From NCBI GenBank assembly GCA_022226935.1, contig CP092081.1, forward strand, positions 792,734 to 856,733: a DNA stretch of 64,000 bases, in the 5' to 3' direction. This document shows, piece by piece, positions 52,386 through 61,442 of the stretch (the stretch's first letter is position 1; every line of letters starts with the position of its first letter). Below the pieces are notes generated by a model. That model saw only the letters and a list, made by a program, of their open reading frames with translations, had not been told where the DNA came from and did not search any database. Made by a program: the position numbers and the translations under genes. This stretch comes from Nitrospira sp. (GTDB lineage: Bacteria > Nitrospirota > Nitrospiria > Nitrospirales > Nitrospiraceae).

Positions 52386-54137
52386 TTACACCACTTCCCG
52401 TATTTTGCTCTCCACTACCGTTTTAAGGATGCCCCAACGATCCTCCTGGCCTCGGGCTAAGGCCTTCGCGAACTGCCACGCTTGCGCTGTGGTAATTTTC
52501 CCCGGCAGCGGCGGTTCCAACGGATCGATCACGGCTTGGACTACGGCCGGCCCAGGAACCGAAAAGGCGTCTCGAAGCACGTCACGAACCTGGCGGGGAT
52601 CATCCACCGTGAATCCTGTTGCCCCGCAGGCCTTGGCAAAGAGGGCAAAATCGATCGGGTGAAGCTCCACGCCATATTGCGGATTCCCTTCGAAAGCCAG
52701 CTGCTCCCACTTGATCATACCGAGCAGGTTGTTTTTCAGGACGATGATCTTGACCGGCAACGCATACTTAACCAGTGTGGCCAGTTCCCCCATCAACATC
52801 GTATATCCTCCGTCTCCCGCGAGACAGACGACCTGGCGCCCAGGATAGGCGATCCCGGCTCCCAAACTGTAGGGGAGGCCGTTTCCCATCGACGCGAGGG
52901 TGCCGGATGCCGAAAATTCCATAGTCCCTTTGATCGTGAGGTGCCGAGCTGCCCAGGTGGTGACGGTGCCGGTATCGCAACAGATGATGGCATCGTCGGT
53001 CAGAAACTCATTGAGGGCGCGCACGACGACCTGAGGTTTGAGCGGCGCATCCATCCTGGTGCCGCGCTCTTCCATGAGGTCGTTCCATTGCTGCATGCTG
53101 GTTTGCGCGGCTTTGAGGAAGCCGCGATCCGATTTCTTTTCCAAGAGGGGCAACAATGCGCGAAGAACATCCCAGCAATGTCCGACGAGCCCGACCTCGA
53201 TCGGGTAACGCAGGCCGATGCGAGCTGCATCCAAATCGATCTGGACGGCCCGCGCCTGGCCCGGTTTTGGATAAAATTCCAAATACGGAAAACTCGTGCC
53301 GGCGATGATGAGGGTATCGCAGGTTTCAAGGACCTCCTGCGACGGTGCCGTGCCGAGGAGTCCGATGCCGCCGGTGGTCAACGGGTGGTCGTCAGGCACC
53401 ACGGCCTTGCCGAGAAGCGGCTTGACGATCGGTGCGCCGAGCAATTCAGCCAACTGAATCACCTCGGCTCTCGCGCCTAAACAACCACGGCCTGCGAGGA
53501 TGGCGATTTTCGAGCCCGCATTGATGAGCGCTGCCGCTTTCTCGAGCAGGGATTGGGAAGGGAGGGGCAAGGGGTCGCTGTACAGGTCGCCGCTATGGCC
53601 TGGAATGTTGGCCTTGGATCCTTGGCCGTCGACGCTCCAATCCTGAATATCTTTGGGAATGGTGATATGGGCCACCGTTCGCCGTGCGATCGCCGTTTTG
53701 ATCGCTTCGTCCACCACATTGCCGACGTGAGCCGGGCTCATGACCCTCTGGCTGTAGGCGGCGACATCCGCGCAGAGCCGCTCCAGGTCGACATCCTGTT
53801 GATAGTGGGTGCCGATCAAATCGTGGTACGTATGTCCCGTGATGGCGAGCACCGGCTGGCCGTCGCATTTCGCATCGTACAACCCATTCAGCAGATGAAT
53901 GCCGCCGGGCCCAGAGGTCGCGAGACAGACGCCCAATCGCCTGGTGAACTTGGCGTACCCGCAGGCGGCAAAGGCGGCCGATTCTTCGTGCCGGACTAAG
54001 ACCACTCTGATTTTGTCCTGGCGGGTGCGCAAGGCTTCATAGATGCCGTTGATGCCATCGCCGGGGAGACTGAAGATAGTATCGACTCCCCATTGAATCA
54101 GCCGCTCGACTAACAGATCTCCCACCGTGGTTGTCAT
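52386..54137 (-). CDS. Thiamine-pyrophosphate enzyme of the pyruvate oxidase (PoxB) type
   Basis: 583 residues. The N-terminal Pyr domain has GVDTIFSLPGDGINGI and the catalytic Glu in VRHEESAAFAACGYAK. The central FAD/nucleotide-like domain contains ILAGRGCLGARAE. The C-terminal PP domain has the ThDP motif AGDGGYTMLMGELATLVKY with LKNN. This organisation and the closing stretch fit pyruvate:quinone oxidoreductase/pyruvate oxidase-like enzymes; acetolactate synthase is less likely because no regulatory subunit is nearby. A C-terminal amphipathic segment for membrane binding is not obvious. The start ATG at 54137 follows AAAGGAACGACG; the GTG 15 bases upstream is rejected. Confidence 0.85.
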   Translation of the reverse strand: MTTTVGDLLVERLIQWGVDTIFSLPGDGINGIYEALRTRQDKIRVVLVRHEESAAFAACGYAKFTRRLGVCLATSGPGGIHLLNGLYDAKCDGQPVLAITGHTYHDLIGTHYQQDVDLERLCADVAAYSQRVMSPAHVGNVVDEAIKTAIARRTVAHITIPKDIQDWSVDGQGSKANIPGHSGDLYSDPLPLPSQSLLEKAAALINAGSKIAILAGRGCLGARAEVIQLAELLGAPIVKPLLGKAVVPDDHPLTTGGIGLLGTAPSQEVLETCDTLIIAGTSFPYLEFYPKPGQARAVQIDLDAARIGLRYPIEVGLVGHCWDVLRALLPLLEKKSDRGFLKAAQTSMQQWNDLMEERGTRMDAPLKPQVVVRALNEFLTDDAIICCDTGTVTTWAARHLTIKGTMEFSASGTLASMGNGLPYSLGAGIAYPGRQVVCLAGDGGYTMLMGELATLVKYALPVKIIVLKNNLLGMIKWEQLAFEGNPQYGVELHPIDFALFAKACGATGFTVDDPRQVRDVLRDAFSVPGPAVVQAVIDPLEPPLPGKITTAQAWQFAKALARGQEDRWGILKTVVESKIREVV

Positions 54138-54155
54138 CGTCGTTCCTTTCACGGA

Positions 54156-55358
54156 TCAAAAAGAAGGCGGCCACGCCGCGGCGTTTCGTTCTAAGCGCGG
54201 CAGCACCAATTCCTGCAGCAGGATTTTGATACAGGCGGCAACGGGAATAGCCAATAAGAGGCCGTAAAAGCCGCCCAGCGCTCCGCCGATGAACACTACG
54301 ATCAGGACCGTGACCGCGTTCATTTCCATGGATTGGCTTTGCACCCACGGCGTCAGGAGCCAACTTTCGATGAATTGCACGACAAGATACGCGACGGACG
54401 GCCAGACCACGACGGTCATCAAGTCGAAGGCTCCGGCGCCGGAGGTAAATCCATCGAGGTATTTCAACAGAATCGCCAACGGCCAGCCGATCAATGAGGC
54501 ATAGGGAATGATCGTGAGAATGCCGGTGATCAGGCCGAGGATGAACCAATAGCGGATGCCGGTCAGCGCCCAACCGACTGAGTAGAGGACGGCGGAGGCG
54601 AGGGCAATCGTCAAACGTCCCCGGAAAAATCCGCTGACGGCTTGATCCATCCTGCGCACGATATGGCGCGCCCTAGGACGGTAGCCCGCCGGGATATATC
54701 GTTTGAGGTGCGCGAGGGCGTTATCAAAGTGCCAGGCGAAAAAAAAGAAATAAATCGGAATCAACACCAGCGCCAGGGTGACGTCGGCCGTAGTCCCGAT
54801 CACGGCGCCGAGGACTCCGAATGCCTGGCCGGTGCCGGAAAAAATCGGTTTCAGAATGGAGAGGGGATCGTCACGGAGATTGGTGGCGATCGTCGTAAGC
54901 GGTTCCGAAAAATCGCCTAGTGTCACGTGGTACTGCTTGGCAATACTCTGCAGATAACCGGGCACCCGCTCGGCGAAGGACTGCACCTGCTCGGCCAACA
55001 AGGGGCCCAGCCATGTCACAAGCCCGCCCAGCATGAGGGCCGACAGAAGCAGGACAATGGAAATCGTCACGGGCCGTGGGATATGCCAGGCGGCTTCCGC
55101 GCGACGGACCAGAGGGTTGACCAGGTAGGCCAGGAGCACCGCAATGAGCACGGGCGTAAACACGCCGCGCAGGTAGTAGCCGAACCAGAGCAGAAACAGG
55201 ATTCCGCCCACCCAGAGCAGGTCGCGTATCGGTGTGATCTCCCACAAATGACGATTGGCCGCCGGGGTGGCCGATTCATCCGTAGCGCGCAACCCTGTCT
55301 CCTCCGGTAAGGTCTCGATATATCCTGGCTTCATGGGGCGATTGTTCCCTTCTCTCAT
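54156..55358 (-). CDS. AI-2E-family (PF01594) membrane transporter
   Basis: 400 residues with about eight membrane helices: a pair near 48-80 (DLLWVGGILFLLWFGYYLRG, PVLIAVLLAYLVNPL), one near 98-118, a large extracytoplasmic loop, then helices between 200 and 385. Family marks are VLLAYLVNPLVRR, SGFFRGRLTIALASAVLYSVG and the C-terminal GALGGFYGLLLAIPVAACIKI. Members were named for autoinducer-2 export, but many are sodium/proton antiporters or of unknown role. The ATG at 55358 overlaps the YihY stop (ATGA); an ATG at 55334 with AAGGGAAC upstream is possible. Confidence 0.9.
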   Translation of the reverse strand: MREGNNRPMKPGYIETLPEETGLRATDESATPAANRHLWEITPIRDLLWVGGILFLLWFGYYLRGVFTPVLIAVLLAYLVNPLVRRAEAAWHIPRPVTISIVLLLSALMLGGLVTWLGPLLAEQVQSFAERVPGYLQSIAKQYHVTLGDFSEPLTTIATNLRDDPLSILKPIFSGTGQAFGVLGAVIGTTADVTLALVLIPIYFFFFAWHFDNALAHLKRYIPAGYRPRARHIVRRMDQAVSGFFRGRLTIALASAVLYSVGWALTGIRYWFILGLITGILTIIPYASLIGWPLAILLKYLDGFTSGAGAFDLMTVVVWPSVAYLVVQFIESWLLTPWVQSQSMEMNAVTVLIVVFIGGALGGFYGLLLAIPVAACIKILLQELVLPRLERNAAAWPPSF

Positions 55359-56311
55359 TCCGGACGAGGAGCGAGCTCCGGAGGCTGGTGATCCGATTGA
55401 GCGGAGAACGATCTCAACGCGAGGGCCGCCCGCTCAATCTGTGCATTGATTTCACCGCCGAGCAGAATCACCACCCCCGTCAAATAGAGCCACAACATGA
55501 GGACGATCACTCCGGCAATAGACCCGTAAGCCGCATTGTAGTTGCCGAAGTGATCCACATACGCCTTAAAGCCCAAGGACAGCCCCATCCACAGCAGAAC
55601 CGCAACGACGGACCCGGGCGTCACCCAGCGCCAGTCGTGTTCGACATCGGGACAGACGGCGTAAACAATCGCAAGGGCCAACAACATCAGACTGATCGCG
55701 ACGGGCCACTGCAGAACATTCCAGGCCAGTAGGAAGAGCCATCCCAATCCTACGATGTCGGCAATCCATTCGCCGATCCGTTCGCCGTAGAGCACCAGCG
55801 TAATGGAGACGATGATGAAGGCCGCGAGCCCGATCGTCAGCAACGCGGCGATGAGACGGACTTTCCAAAAGGGACGGCTTTCCTGCGCGCCGTAGACCAC
55901 ATTGAGCGATTCCATGATGGCTGTGACTCCGCTGGACGAAGCCCAGAGCGCGCCGAGGAGACCCAGCGAAAGGATGTCGCTCCCGGAGCCTTTCACCACA
56001 CTATCCAGATATTTTTGCAACAACGATAAGGCATCCGCCGGTAATACCGTCCGCAGATACGTCATCAATTCCGGCAGCACCTGTTCGAGCGGAAAAAGGC
56101 CGAGCAAGGCGGTCAGGAACAGCAGCGCAGGAAAGAGCGCCAGGAGAAAGTAATAGGCCAATTGGGCGGCGCGGCCGAGTATTTCATCCTTCTGGCTGTC
56201 GGTCCACAGACGCTGCCCGAGTTCTTTCCACCCCAAACCGCCGAGCTTCCAAGGATTCCACCGAGGAGATGCGCTGGTCAGCGACGCCGACACGCCGGGC
56301 CTCTGAATCAC
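55355..56311 (-). CDS. YihY/BrkB-family inner-membrane protein (second copy)
   Basis: 318 residues, six helices. Signature AAQLAYYFLLALFPALLFLTALLG near residue 50, SLGLLGALWASSSGVTAIMESLN, and YGSIAGVIVLMLWLYLTGVVILLGGEINAQIE near the end. It is only distantly similar to the copy at 23676-24749, and shorter at the C-terminus. The gene overlaps its neighbours on both sides by 4 bases, so it is translated within the YqjD-type operon. Membership of an envelope-stress operon fits the habit of these proteins, whose function is unresolved. Confidence 0.9.
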   Translation of the reverse strand: MIQRPGVSASLTSASPRWNPWKLGGLGWKELGQRLWTDSQKDEILGRAAQLAYYFLLALFPALLFLTALLGLFPLEQVLPELMTYLRTVLPADALSLLQKYLDSVVKGSGSDILSLGLLGALWASSSGVTAIMESLNVVYGAQESRPFWKVRLIAALLTIGLAAFIIVSITLVLYGERIGEWIADIVGLGWLFLLAWNVLQWPVAISLMLLALAIVYAVCPDVEHDWRWVTPGSVVAVLLWMGLSLGFKAYVDHFGNYNAAYGSIAGVIVLMLWLYLTGVVILLGGEINAQIERAALALRSFSAQSDHQPPELAPRPE

Positions 56312-57024
56312 CGGAAGCGTGACGCCGTACCGGCGGAGGGCCGAGCGCCGCTGCCTGTTGAAGATTCCGAGTAGGAGGCATTCTCGTAGGTCTCCCGGGG
56401 GCGCCTCTCCTGAGAGGGCAACGTCACGCCGAAAGATCGCGCGATTTCAGGAATCAATTTATTCACGAATTCGACCATGAGGGAACGGCCCGCTTGCATC
56501 AAGGCTGCCTTGGCTTGCTCCGTATCGGTTCCCAATTCGCGGCTCATTGTTTCCCAGATACTCGGATGGCTCTGTTGTTCCGTCCTGCGGGCCCTCTGCG
56601 AAGGATCGGGGTAATAGTCGTAAATGCCGTCGGCTCGACGAGACGTTGTTTTGCCCTCGGTCTCGGATTCCGGCATGACCCGTGATGCATGAGCCCCCGG
56701 CGGAAAGTAGGGATAGATGCCGCGTTGTGCCCGCGTGCGGGCTTCCAAGAGGCCGATCGCGTATCCCGCGCAAATGGCGCCTCCCAGCATGAGCCACGGA
56801 TAGGCATCGACCTTATGGACCGGGTCCAAGGCGGCTTTGGTTTTGTCTACCAGTTGTGTCACGCTCTGGGATCCTTCATCGAGCAAGCGTGAAAATTTCA
56901 TCGTGGCTCCCTCCGCCGTGTCTTTGATGCGTTGTTCCAACAGTTCGAGCTTTTCGGCGATATCCAATCGCGTCTCCACAATATCTTTTATGTCTTGGTC
57001 GATAGCAGCTGTTCTTTGATCCAT
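56308..57024 (-). CDS. DUF3618-like membrane-anchored envelope protein
   Basis: 238 residues. An N-terminal coiled stretch (about 1-70: DIKDIVETRLDIAEKLELLE, then a region like TQLVDKTKAALDPVHKV) leads to one hydrophobic segment (PWLMLGGAICAGYAIGLL, about 75-95), then a disordered Arg/Pro/Ser-rich region and a helix (about 165-205). The first part matches DUF3618/YqjD-type membrane proteins; the long tail is not shared by the family. The ATG at 57024 follows AAGGAAG, inside the end of the YqjE-like gene (37-base overlap). Confidence 0.75.
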   Translation of the reverse strand: MDQRTAAIDQDIKDIVETRLDIAEKLELLEQRIKDTAEGATMKFSRLLDEGSQSVTQLVDKTKAALDPVHKVDAYPWLMLGGAICAGYAIGLLEARTRAQRGIYPYFPPGAHASRVMPESETEGKTTSRRADGIYDYYPDPSQRARRTEQQSHPSIWETMSRELGTDTEQAKAALMQAGRSLMVEFVNKLIPEIARSFGVTLPSQERRPRETYENASYSESSTGSGARPSAGTASRFR

Positions 57025-57395
57025 TTGGCATCTTCCTTTACAGAGTAAAAGGTGCGAAACGGCCAGAGCCGAAGGGTGGCGCCGATGGTGATCAGACGAG
57101 CGAAGAAGGCAGCCCCCGCGGCGGCCGCGAGGAGTCCGACGATTCCATAACAGGCCCAGAGCGGGAGACCGCTATAGAAATGCAACAAATGAATCAACGT
57201 CATCAGCAGAAACAACGCAGCCAAGAAGGCCAGCATGATGGCGATGCCGGCGTGCATGGCGCTTTTGACGACCTTCCCCAACTCATGCTGCATTTCATGC
57301 CGGGCCAGCTGGATTTCTTGGGCAAACAGTCGCCGGAGGTCCTCGACTAACCCTGTGACCAACGAGGCGATCGAAATGGGATGAGGATTGTCCAT
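56988..57395 (-). CDS. YqjE/holin-superfamily membrane protein
   Basis: 135 residues. SIASLVTGLVEDLRRLFAQEIQLARHEMQHEL is the family opening (quoted here only in part: LVTGLVEDLRRLF), followed by two membrane helices (about 48-70, 80-102) separated by a short loop and a cytosolic tail with PFRTFYSVKED. This is the YqjE (Phage_holin_3_6) family, which accompanies YqjD in stationary-phase operons of E. coli. Start at 57395 with GGAAGACGAAG upstream; the YqjD-like gene ends 17 bp before it. Confidence 0.85.
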   Translation of the reverse strand: MDNPHPISIASLVTGLVEDLRRLFAQEIQLARHEMQHELGKVVKSAMHAGIAIMLAFLAALFLLMTLIHLLHFYSGLPLWACYGIVGLLAAAAGAAFFARLITIGATLRLWPFRTFYSVKEDAKWIKEQLLSTKT

Positions 57396-57412
57396 ATATC
57401 TTCGTCTTCCGG

Positions 57413-57763
57413 TTAATCAGTTCTGGCGCGGGATAGCAGATATCCGCATCCCAGGCCGAGCAGCAATGCCTGGAGCGGGTAACGTCGAATGAGAATCTCG
57501 AGATCCTCGACGACCCCGCCGATGCCCTGTTCTTGTAAGTAGACCGAAGTTTCTTTGACCTTGCGTGCAACGGCGTCGGCTGCCTCGCCGGCAGTGCTGT
57601 CTTGGGAAAGATGCTCACGCACGCGCTCAGCCGCCGATTCCACCGCGTCACCGGCACGTTTGGCCATGTGTTCTACGGAAGAGGCGGTATCATGGATGGC
57701 ATCCTTAATCGACGATCCGGCCTGTTTTGCCTGGTCTTCCATCTCCTTCATGTCCTGTTCCAT
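57413..57763 (-). CDS. YqjD/ElaB (DUF883)-family membrane-anchored protein
   Basis: 116 residues. A long helical, alternating charged region (about 1-80: repeated AKRAGDAVESAAERV type sequence) is followed by a C-terminal membrane segment RYPLQALLLGLGCGYLLSRA. In E. coli YqjD and ElaB are sigma-S-controlled, inner-membrane proteins that bind ribosomes in stationary phase; the same role is only an inference here. ATG at 57763 follows GAGGAGGG. First gene of an operon running through to 51971 and preceded by a CTAG-box module. Confidence 0.85.
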   Translation of the reverse strand: MEQDMKEMEDQAKQAGSSIKDAIHDTASSVEHMAKRAGDAVESAAERVREHLSQDSTAGEAADAVARKVKETSVYLQEQGIGGVVEDLEILIRRYPLQALLLGLGCGYLLSRARTD

Positions 57764-57818
57764 CAGCCCTCCTCATGTCTCATCTAAAGGGTGCAGGTTC
57801 CATCAGGGTACCTGCCCC

Positions 57819-57864
57819 AGACTAACGGCGTGACCCTGCCCTTTGAACTGGGCAGAGCCCTAGT
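57819..57864 (-). promoter_or_regulatory. CTAG-box promoter module for the YqjD-to-ASRT operon
   Basis: The 18-mer at 57847-57864 reads on the minus strand ACTAGGGCTCTGCCCAGT. A 22-bp spacer leads to the -10-like TAGTCT (57819-57824), and the start is at 57763. Same -10 sequence as the module at 61857. Confidence 0.75.
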
Positions 57865-57900
57865 CCGGCAAAGGGAACGGTCCCTGCCGCAGGCGGTTGA

Positions 57901-59004
57901 TCAGAGGGTAGGCGATTCAGTATGTACGCCCTCAGGCTTTGACACCGGCGGGCGGTGCATCCGGAGTGCGAGGTCGGGGCGGACGCGTTTAGTAGGTAAC
58001 CGAAGGGCGATCGACTGTCCGCGCTGGGCGGACCGGCGGAGCGCTTCGATGATCTGAACATCGAGGAGGCCTTCGGTTCCGTTCGGTTCCGGCTGACGAT
58101 CGTTTCGGACACAGTGGGAAAAATAGATGAGCTGTGGTGCGAATTGATCGCCCGGTTTAAACGTCCGCATGCTCGTCCGCCCCCCGATCGTGATAGACGC
58201 CTTCAATCCACCCACATACTCATAAGCCGGTTCTACGCGCACTTTTCCCTTGGTGCCGACGACTTCGTACATCGCTGCGTCCGTCGCGCCGAAACTACAC
58301 GTGAAGGTCGCCAAACGATCCCGGGAAAATCGCATGATCGCTCCGGCCGCCTCTGCGACGGATTGAAACCGGCGATCCGGCCCGTGACCCGTGAGGGCGG
58401 TGACTTCTATCGGCTCATCCCGGAACAGGTAGCGGACTGCGTTGATGCAATAGACCCCGATATCGTACAAGGGGCCGCCGCCGAGTTGGTCCCGCAACCG
58501 GATATCGCCGGCTCGGACCTGTTGGGTGAAAACCGAGTGGAACAACCGCGGTTCTCCCAACCGTCCCGACTGAACGAGATCGATCGTGTAGAGGTTGCAG
58601 GCTTCAAAATGCAGACGATAGGCAATCATGAGCTTCACTCGATGCTGCTCGGCGGCGCGCAGCATCCGGCGGCATTCGGAAGCGGTCACGGCCATCGGTT
58701 TTTCGCAGAGAACATGGATTCCGGCTTTCGCGGCCCGTACGGCATAGTCGCAATGCAGACTGTTGGGAAGGGCGATATAGACGGCATCGATCTCGCCGCT
58801 TCGCAGGCATGCGTCGAAGTCTTTATAGGCATAGTTGCGCGAGACGGCGTAGCGTTTGGCGAGGAGACGGCGTTTTACCGGATCGTCCGAGACAAGCGCC
58901 GTCAGCTTCGCGGCAGAGGCCGCATGAGAAAAAGCGGGCAGCACGGCCATTTGCGAAATATGGCCCAGTCCCACGACCGCAAAACGTAACGGTGACCGGC
59001 TCAC
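57901..59004 (-). CDS. Gfo/Idh/MocA-family NAD(P)-dependent oxidoreductase
   Basis: 367 residues. The Rossmann start FAVVGLGHIS binds the nucleotide; DAVYIALPNSLHCDYAVRAA and HVLCEKPMA carry the family EKP lysine. The C-terminal alpha/beta domain has GGGPLYDIGVYCINAVRYLF. These enzymes oxidise sugars, inositols or sugar nucleotides; the substrate cannot be told. A His/Asp pair expected about 170-185 is present as DIGVYC without a clear His, so catalysis is not certain. Last gene of the YtxH operon; 72 bp after the hemerythrin gene. Confidence 0.88.
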   Translation of the reverse strand: MSRSPLRFAVVGLGHISQMAVLPAFSHAASAAKLTALVSDDPVKRRLLAKRYAVSRNYAYKDFDACLRSGEIDAVYIALPNSLHCDYAVRAAKAGIHVLCEKPMAVTASECRRMLRAAEQHRVKLMIAYRLHFEACNLYTIDLVQSGRLGEPRLFHSVFTQQVRAGDIRLRDQLGGGPLYDIGVYCINAVRYLFRDEPIEVTALTGHGPDRRFQSVAEAAGAIMRFSRDRLATFTCSFGATDAAMYEVVGTKGKVRVEPAYEYVGGLKASITIGGRTSMRTFKPGDQFAPQLIYFSHCVRNDRQPEPNGTEGLLDVQIIEALRRSAQRGQSIALRLPTKRVRPDLALRMHRPPVSKPEGVHTESPTL

Positions 59005-59076
59005 GTAGGGCGACTCCGTGGTGAATGATGGAGGATGGCGCCGGCACCCGTTCTGGTTGTCGCTTCGGCGTCCAAG

Positions 59077-59493
59077 TCAACCTCCGGGCGATGCGGTCAT
59101 CGTGTCGAAAAGGGGAATCAAATCACGCTCTTCTCCGTGGAAATGAACGCGGACGGTCTGCATCATATCTTCAAAAAACTGATCCATCGATTCATCATCG
59201 TCTGTTTCGGCCTGGCGTAACTCCTGGATCATGGCCTTCACTTCTTCATGATCCAGCAGCACTCGCCGAATGACCGCAGTGCCTTGCTCCTGGAAGCGAT
59301 GGTCCTCGCTGAACAGTCTTTCTTCCCATTCAAAATGATCGGCCAGTCGCTGGAGAATGTCATCGACGATCGGTTGCCGGGAATCCGCTTCAGTCCCGAG
59401 GTATACCTGGAACAAAGCCAGGATGTGTCGGTGGTCATTCTTCATGATTTTGATGATGTCGGCGGTCTCTTGCGGCGTAGGTCTCCGTTCCAT
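59077..59493 (-). CDS. Hemerythrin HHE-domain protein
   Basis: 138 residues. Helical bundle with iron-ligand candidates NDHRHI, HFEWEERLF, LDHEEV and HFHGEERDLIP, in the order and spacing of hemerythrin-like domains. These proteins bind a di-iron site and are tied to oxygen or nitric-oxide stress, or to iron-cluster repair. No signal peptide. The start at 59493 is chosen for GGAGGCGG just upstream; an in-frame start 21 bases further up lacks this. Sits between DUF4403-like and Gfo/Idh genes in the same operon. Confidence 0.9.
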   Translation of the reverse strand: MERRPTPQETADIIKIMKNDHRHILALFQVYLGTEADSRQPIVDDILQRLADHFEWEERLFSEDHRFQEQGTAVIRRVLLDHEEVKAMIQELRQAETDDDESMDQFFEDMMQTVRVHFHGEERDLIPLFDTMTASPGG

Positions 59494-59529
59494 AGATCCG
59501 CCTCCGCGTGACATAGCGCCCGCCGGCTT

Positions 59530-60999
59530 CTACCGGACGTCCTGTCGGAGCAGAGCGCGGGGACTCTGTTCCTCAAGGGTGACCTGACCCGTGGCGTTGG
59601 CGGTCCCTTCCAGCACGATCGTGGCCGTGATGCCCTGCGGAGAAGATCGCACATGATCAGGCTGCTGGCGCGTAATGAGAATGTCCATCGTGGTACTGCC
59701 TGATCGATGAGTTCCGGTCACCGTTTGTTTCAACCGGTCGACTTGTGAGGAGATGTCCACGATCATGGCCTGCCGCAATTTGCTGTTCAATTCCCGATCG
59801 ACGAGCTGCCAGTATCCGATGCGGATGGAGTCGATGGCGGCTTTGGATTCATTGGCCATTTGGAGATCCGGAACGGAGATGCTGCGTCCGCCCTCTTCCA
59901 AACGAGGCGTGCCCCAATAATAAATCGTTCCCTTGAGATCGCCGGTCATGTCGATCGCCACCAACGCGCGGCCATTGGCGTCCGCGGCCGAGACTCGTTC
60001 GATGACCGCCGTGTCGGCGGCGGTGCCTAGAAACAGTGATTGATGAAAGAGTTTGCTTTGCAATTGGTGCGAAATTTGTTGGTATGACTGCGGGATCCGC
60101 GCCACCAACGTATAGGGCTTTCCTTCGGACGGCACGGACCCCGAATTGACCAACGCGACAGTCGGGGTGGCTTCCGTACACGTCGTTTCATAGGTAATGA
60201 ACGGCATCTCTTTGGCCGTCCCGGAAATCACCGTCTCCTGGGTGGTCCCTTTCTGCCCACCGAGGATCATTTCTCGCGGATTGCCGTACATGCAGGCCCG
60301 AGTATTGAGGGAGGCAATTGGCATCGACAGGGGGCCGCCCAAATCATCCCAGATTCGTTGGAGGGGAATCGCGAATTCCTTGGGATGCACGGCTTCCGCC
60401 ATGGCCGTTTTGATCTCCTGCAAGGCGAACAGCACGGGAAGCTGTTCGGAAACCGGGACGTTGAACATATTGCAGCGCGCATCGCTCTCCGGTTTGGTGG
60501 CTACGGCCGTCTGTGTCGGTTCGAATCCGAACGACAGTGCGTCGCCGTTCTGAACCATCGTTAATTTGCCTGTGGCGTCGAGCGAGGCATACATCGGATC
60601 GAGCCGGCAGGCCCGGGAACTACCGCGCGATTCAATATCACCCTTATATTCGGCGTGGATGGCCACAAGTCCGTCCTGAATGTGGACATCCGGTTCGCCG
60701 TTCCTCACGAATGTCCACCGGAACTCCTGTCCCAGCGGATGTCCCGCCTCCGTGATTCGTTCGGGAACGGCTTTCCGGATTGCTGTTTGAATCGGGGTCA
60801 GGTCCGTTTTGATTTGAACGGGAACCTGGGAAACAGGCGTCCGAGAATCCTCTTTGATCTGCGCGGGGAATGTAGGTACGGCGCTGGTGAGAGGAGGCGG
60901 GATCGGCTTGGATGACGATGTCGGAATGGAATGACTGCACGCTCCCAGCCATAGGGCTGAGAAGAGTACAGGCAGCAGCTGAAAAGCATGGCGCGTCAT
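59530..60999 (-). CDS. DUF4403-like lipoprotein
   Basis: 489 residues. Signal with lipobox LGAC, then a Pro/Ser spacer and a large beta-rich mature part: VQIKTDLTPIQTAIRKAVPE near residue 60, FRWTFVRNGEPDVHI, IDMTGDLKGTIYYWGTPRL and a long amphipathic helix (about 400-430, QLVDRELNSKLRQAMIVDIS). This pattern resembles DUF4403 proteins, large envelope proteins of unknown role. The family call is from memory and moderate. The ATG at 60999 has AGGAGG seven bases upstream; the longer frame to 61047 is rejected. Confidence 0.7.
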   Translation of the reverse strand: MTRHAFQLLPVLFSALWLGACSHSIPTSSSKPIPPPLTSAVPTFPAQIKEDSRTPVSQVPVQIKTDLTPIQTAIRKAVPERITEAGHPLGQEFRWTFVRNGEPDVHIQDGLVAIHAEYKGDIESRGSSRACRLDPMYASLDATGKLTMVQNGDALSFGFEPTQTAVATKPESDARCNMFNVPVSEQLPVLFALQEIKTAMAEAVHPKEFAIPLQRIWDDLGGPLSMPIASLNTRACMYGNPREMILGGQKGTTQETVISGTAKEMPFITYETTCTEATPTVALVNSGSVPSEGKPYTLVARIPQSYQQISHQLQSKLFHQSLFLGTAADTAVIERVSAADANGRALVAIDMTGDLKGTIYYWGTPRLEEGGRSISVPDLQMANESKAAIDSIRIGYWQLVDRELNSKLRQAMIVDISSQVDRLKQTVTGTHRSGSTTMDILITRQQPDHVRSSPQGITATIVLEGTANATGQVTLEEQSPRALLRQDVR

Positions 61000-61076
61000 G
61001 ATAAGCCTCCTAGACCTAGACCGGACGATGGATGCTGTTATCGCCACCGCCTCCCCGAGAGTGAACCCGTGCGTTC

Positions 61077-61385
61077 TTACGGAGCTTGAATTTGTAAATT
61101 ATTATTCACTGTGCGCACCCCCGCCACTCCGCGAGCCAGTTCGACGACGCGCATTTTTTGTTCCGCGGATTTGACGACCCCGTTCAGGGTTACCACCCCG
61201 CGCTCCGTGTCGACATCGATGCGCGAAAAGTTCGACAGCCTGTCTTGGGATAGTTTGGCCTGCACCGCTGTGGTGATTGACGCATCGTCGATGGTTTGTC
61301 CGGCTGTTTTGCCTGTGGTGGACTGACAACCCACCAGACTCATCATGGCGAGCGCGAACATGAAATGTGTCAGCTGTTTGATCAT
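61077..61385 (-). CDS. BON-domain lipoprotein (OsmY-like)
   Basis: 102 residues. Lipobox LVGC at the end of a short signal peptide; the mature part is a single BON domain: DDASITTAVQAKL, FSRIDVDTERGVVTLNGVV, VVELARGVAGVRTVNNNLQI. BON domains bind phospholipid membranes and occur in osmotically induced periplasmic proteins such as OsmY. The start ATG at 61385 is followed by MIKQLTHFM. 57 bp downstream of the YtxH-like gene and 77 bp before the DUF4403-like gene, so part of the same operon. Confidence 0.92.
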   Translation of the reverse strand: MIKQLTHFMFALAMMSLVGCQSTTGKTAGQTIDDASITTAVQAKLSQDRLSNFSRIDVDTERGVVTLNGVVKSAEQKMRVVELARGVAGVRTVNNNLQIQAP

Positions 61386-61442
61386 GATACTGTCCTTTCA
61401 GCCTAAGTGGACGGCACACCTACTGACCGCGCATGGACATAC

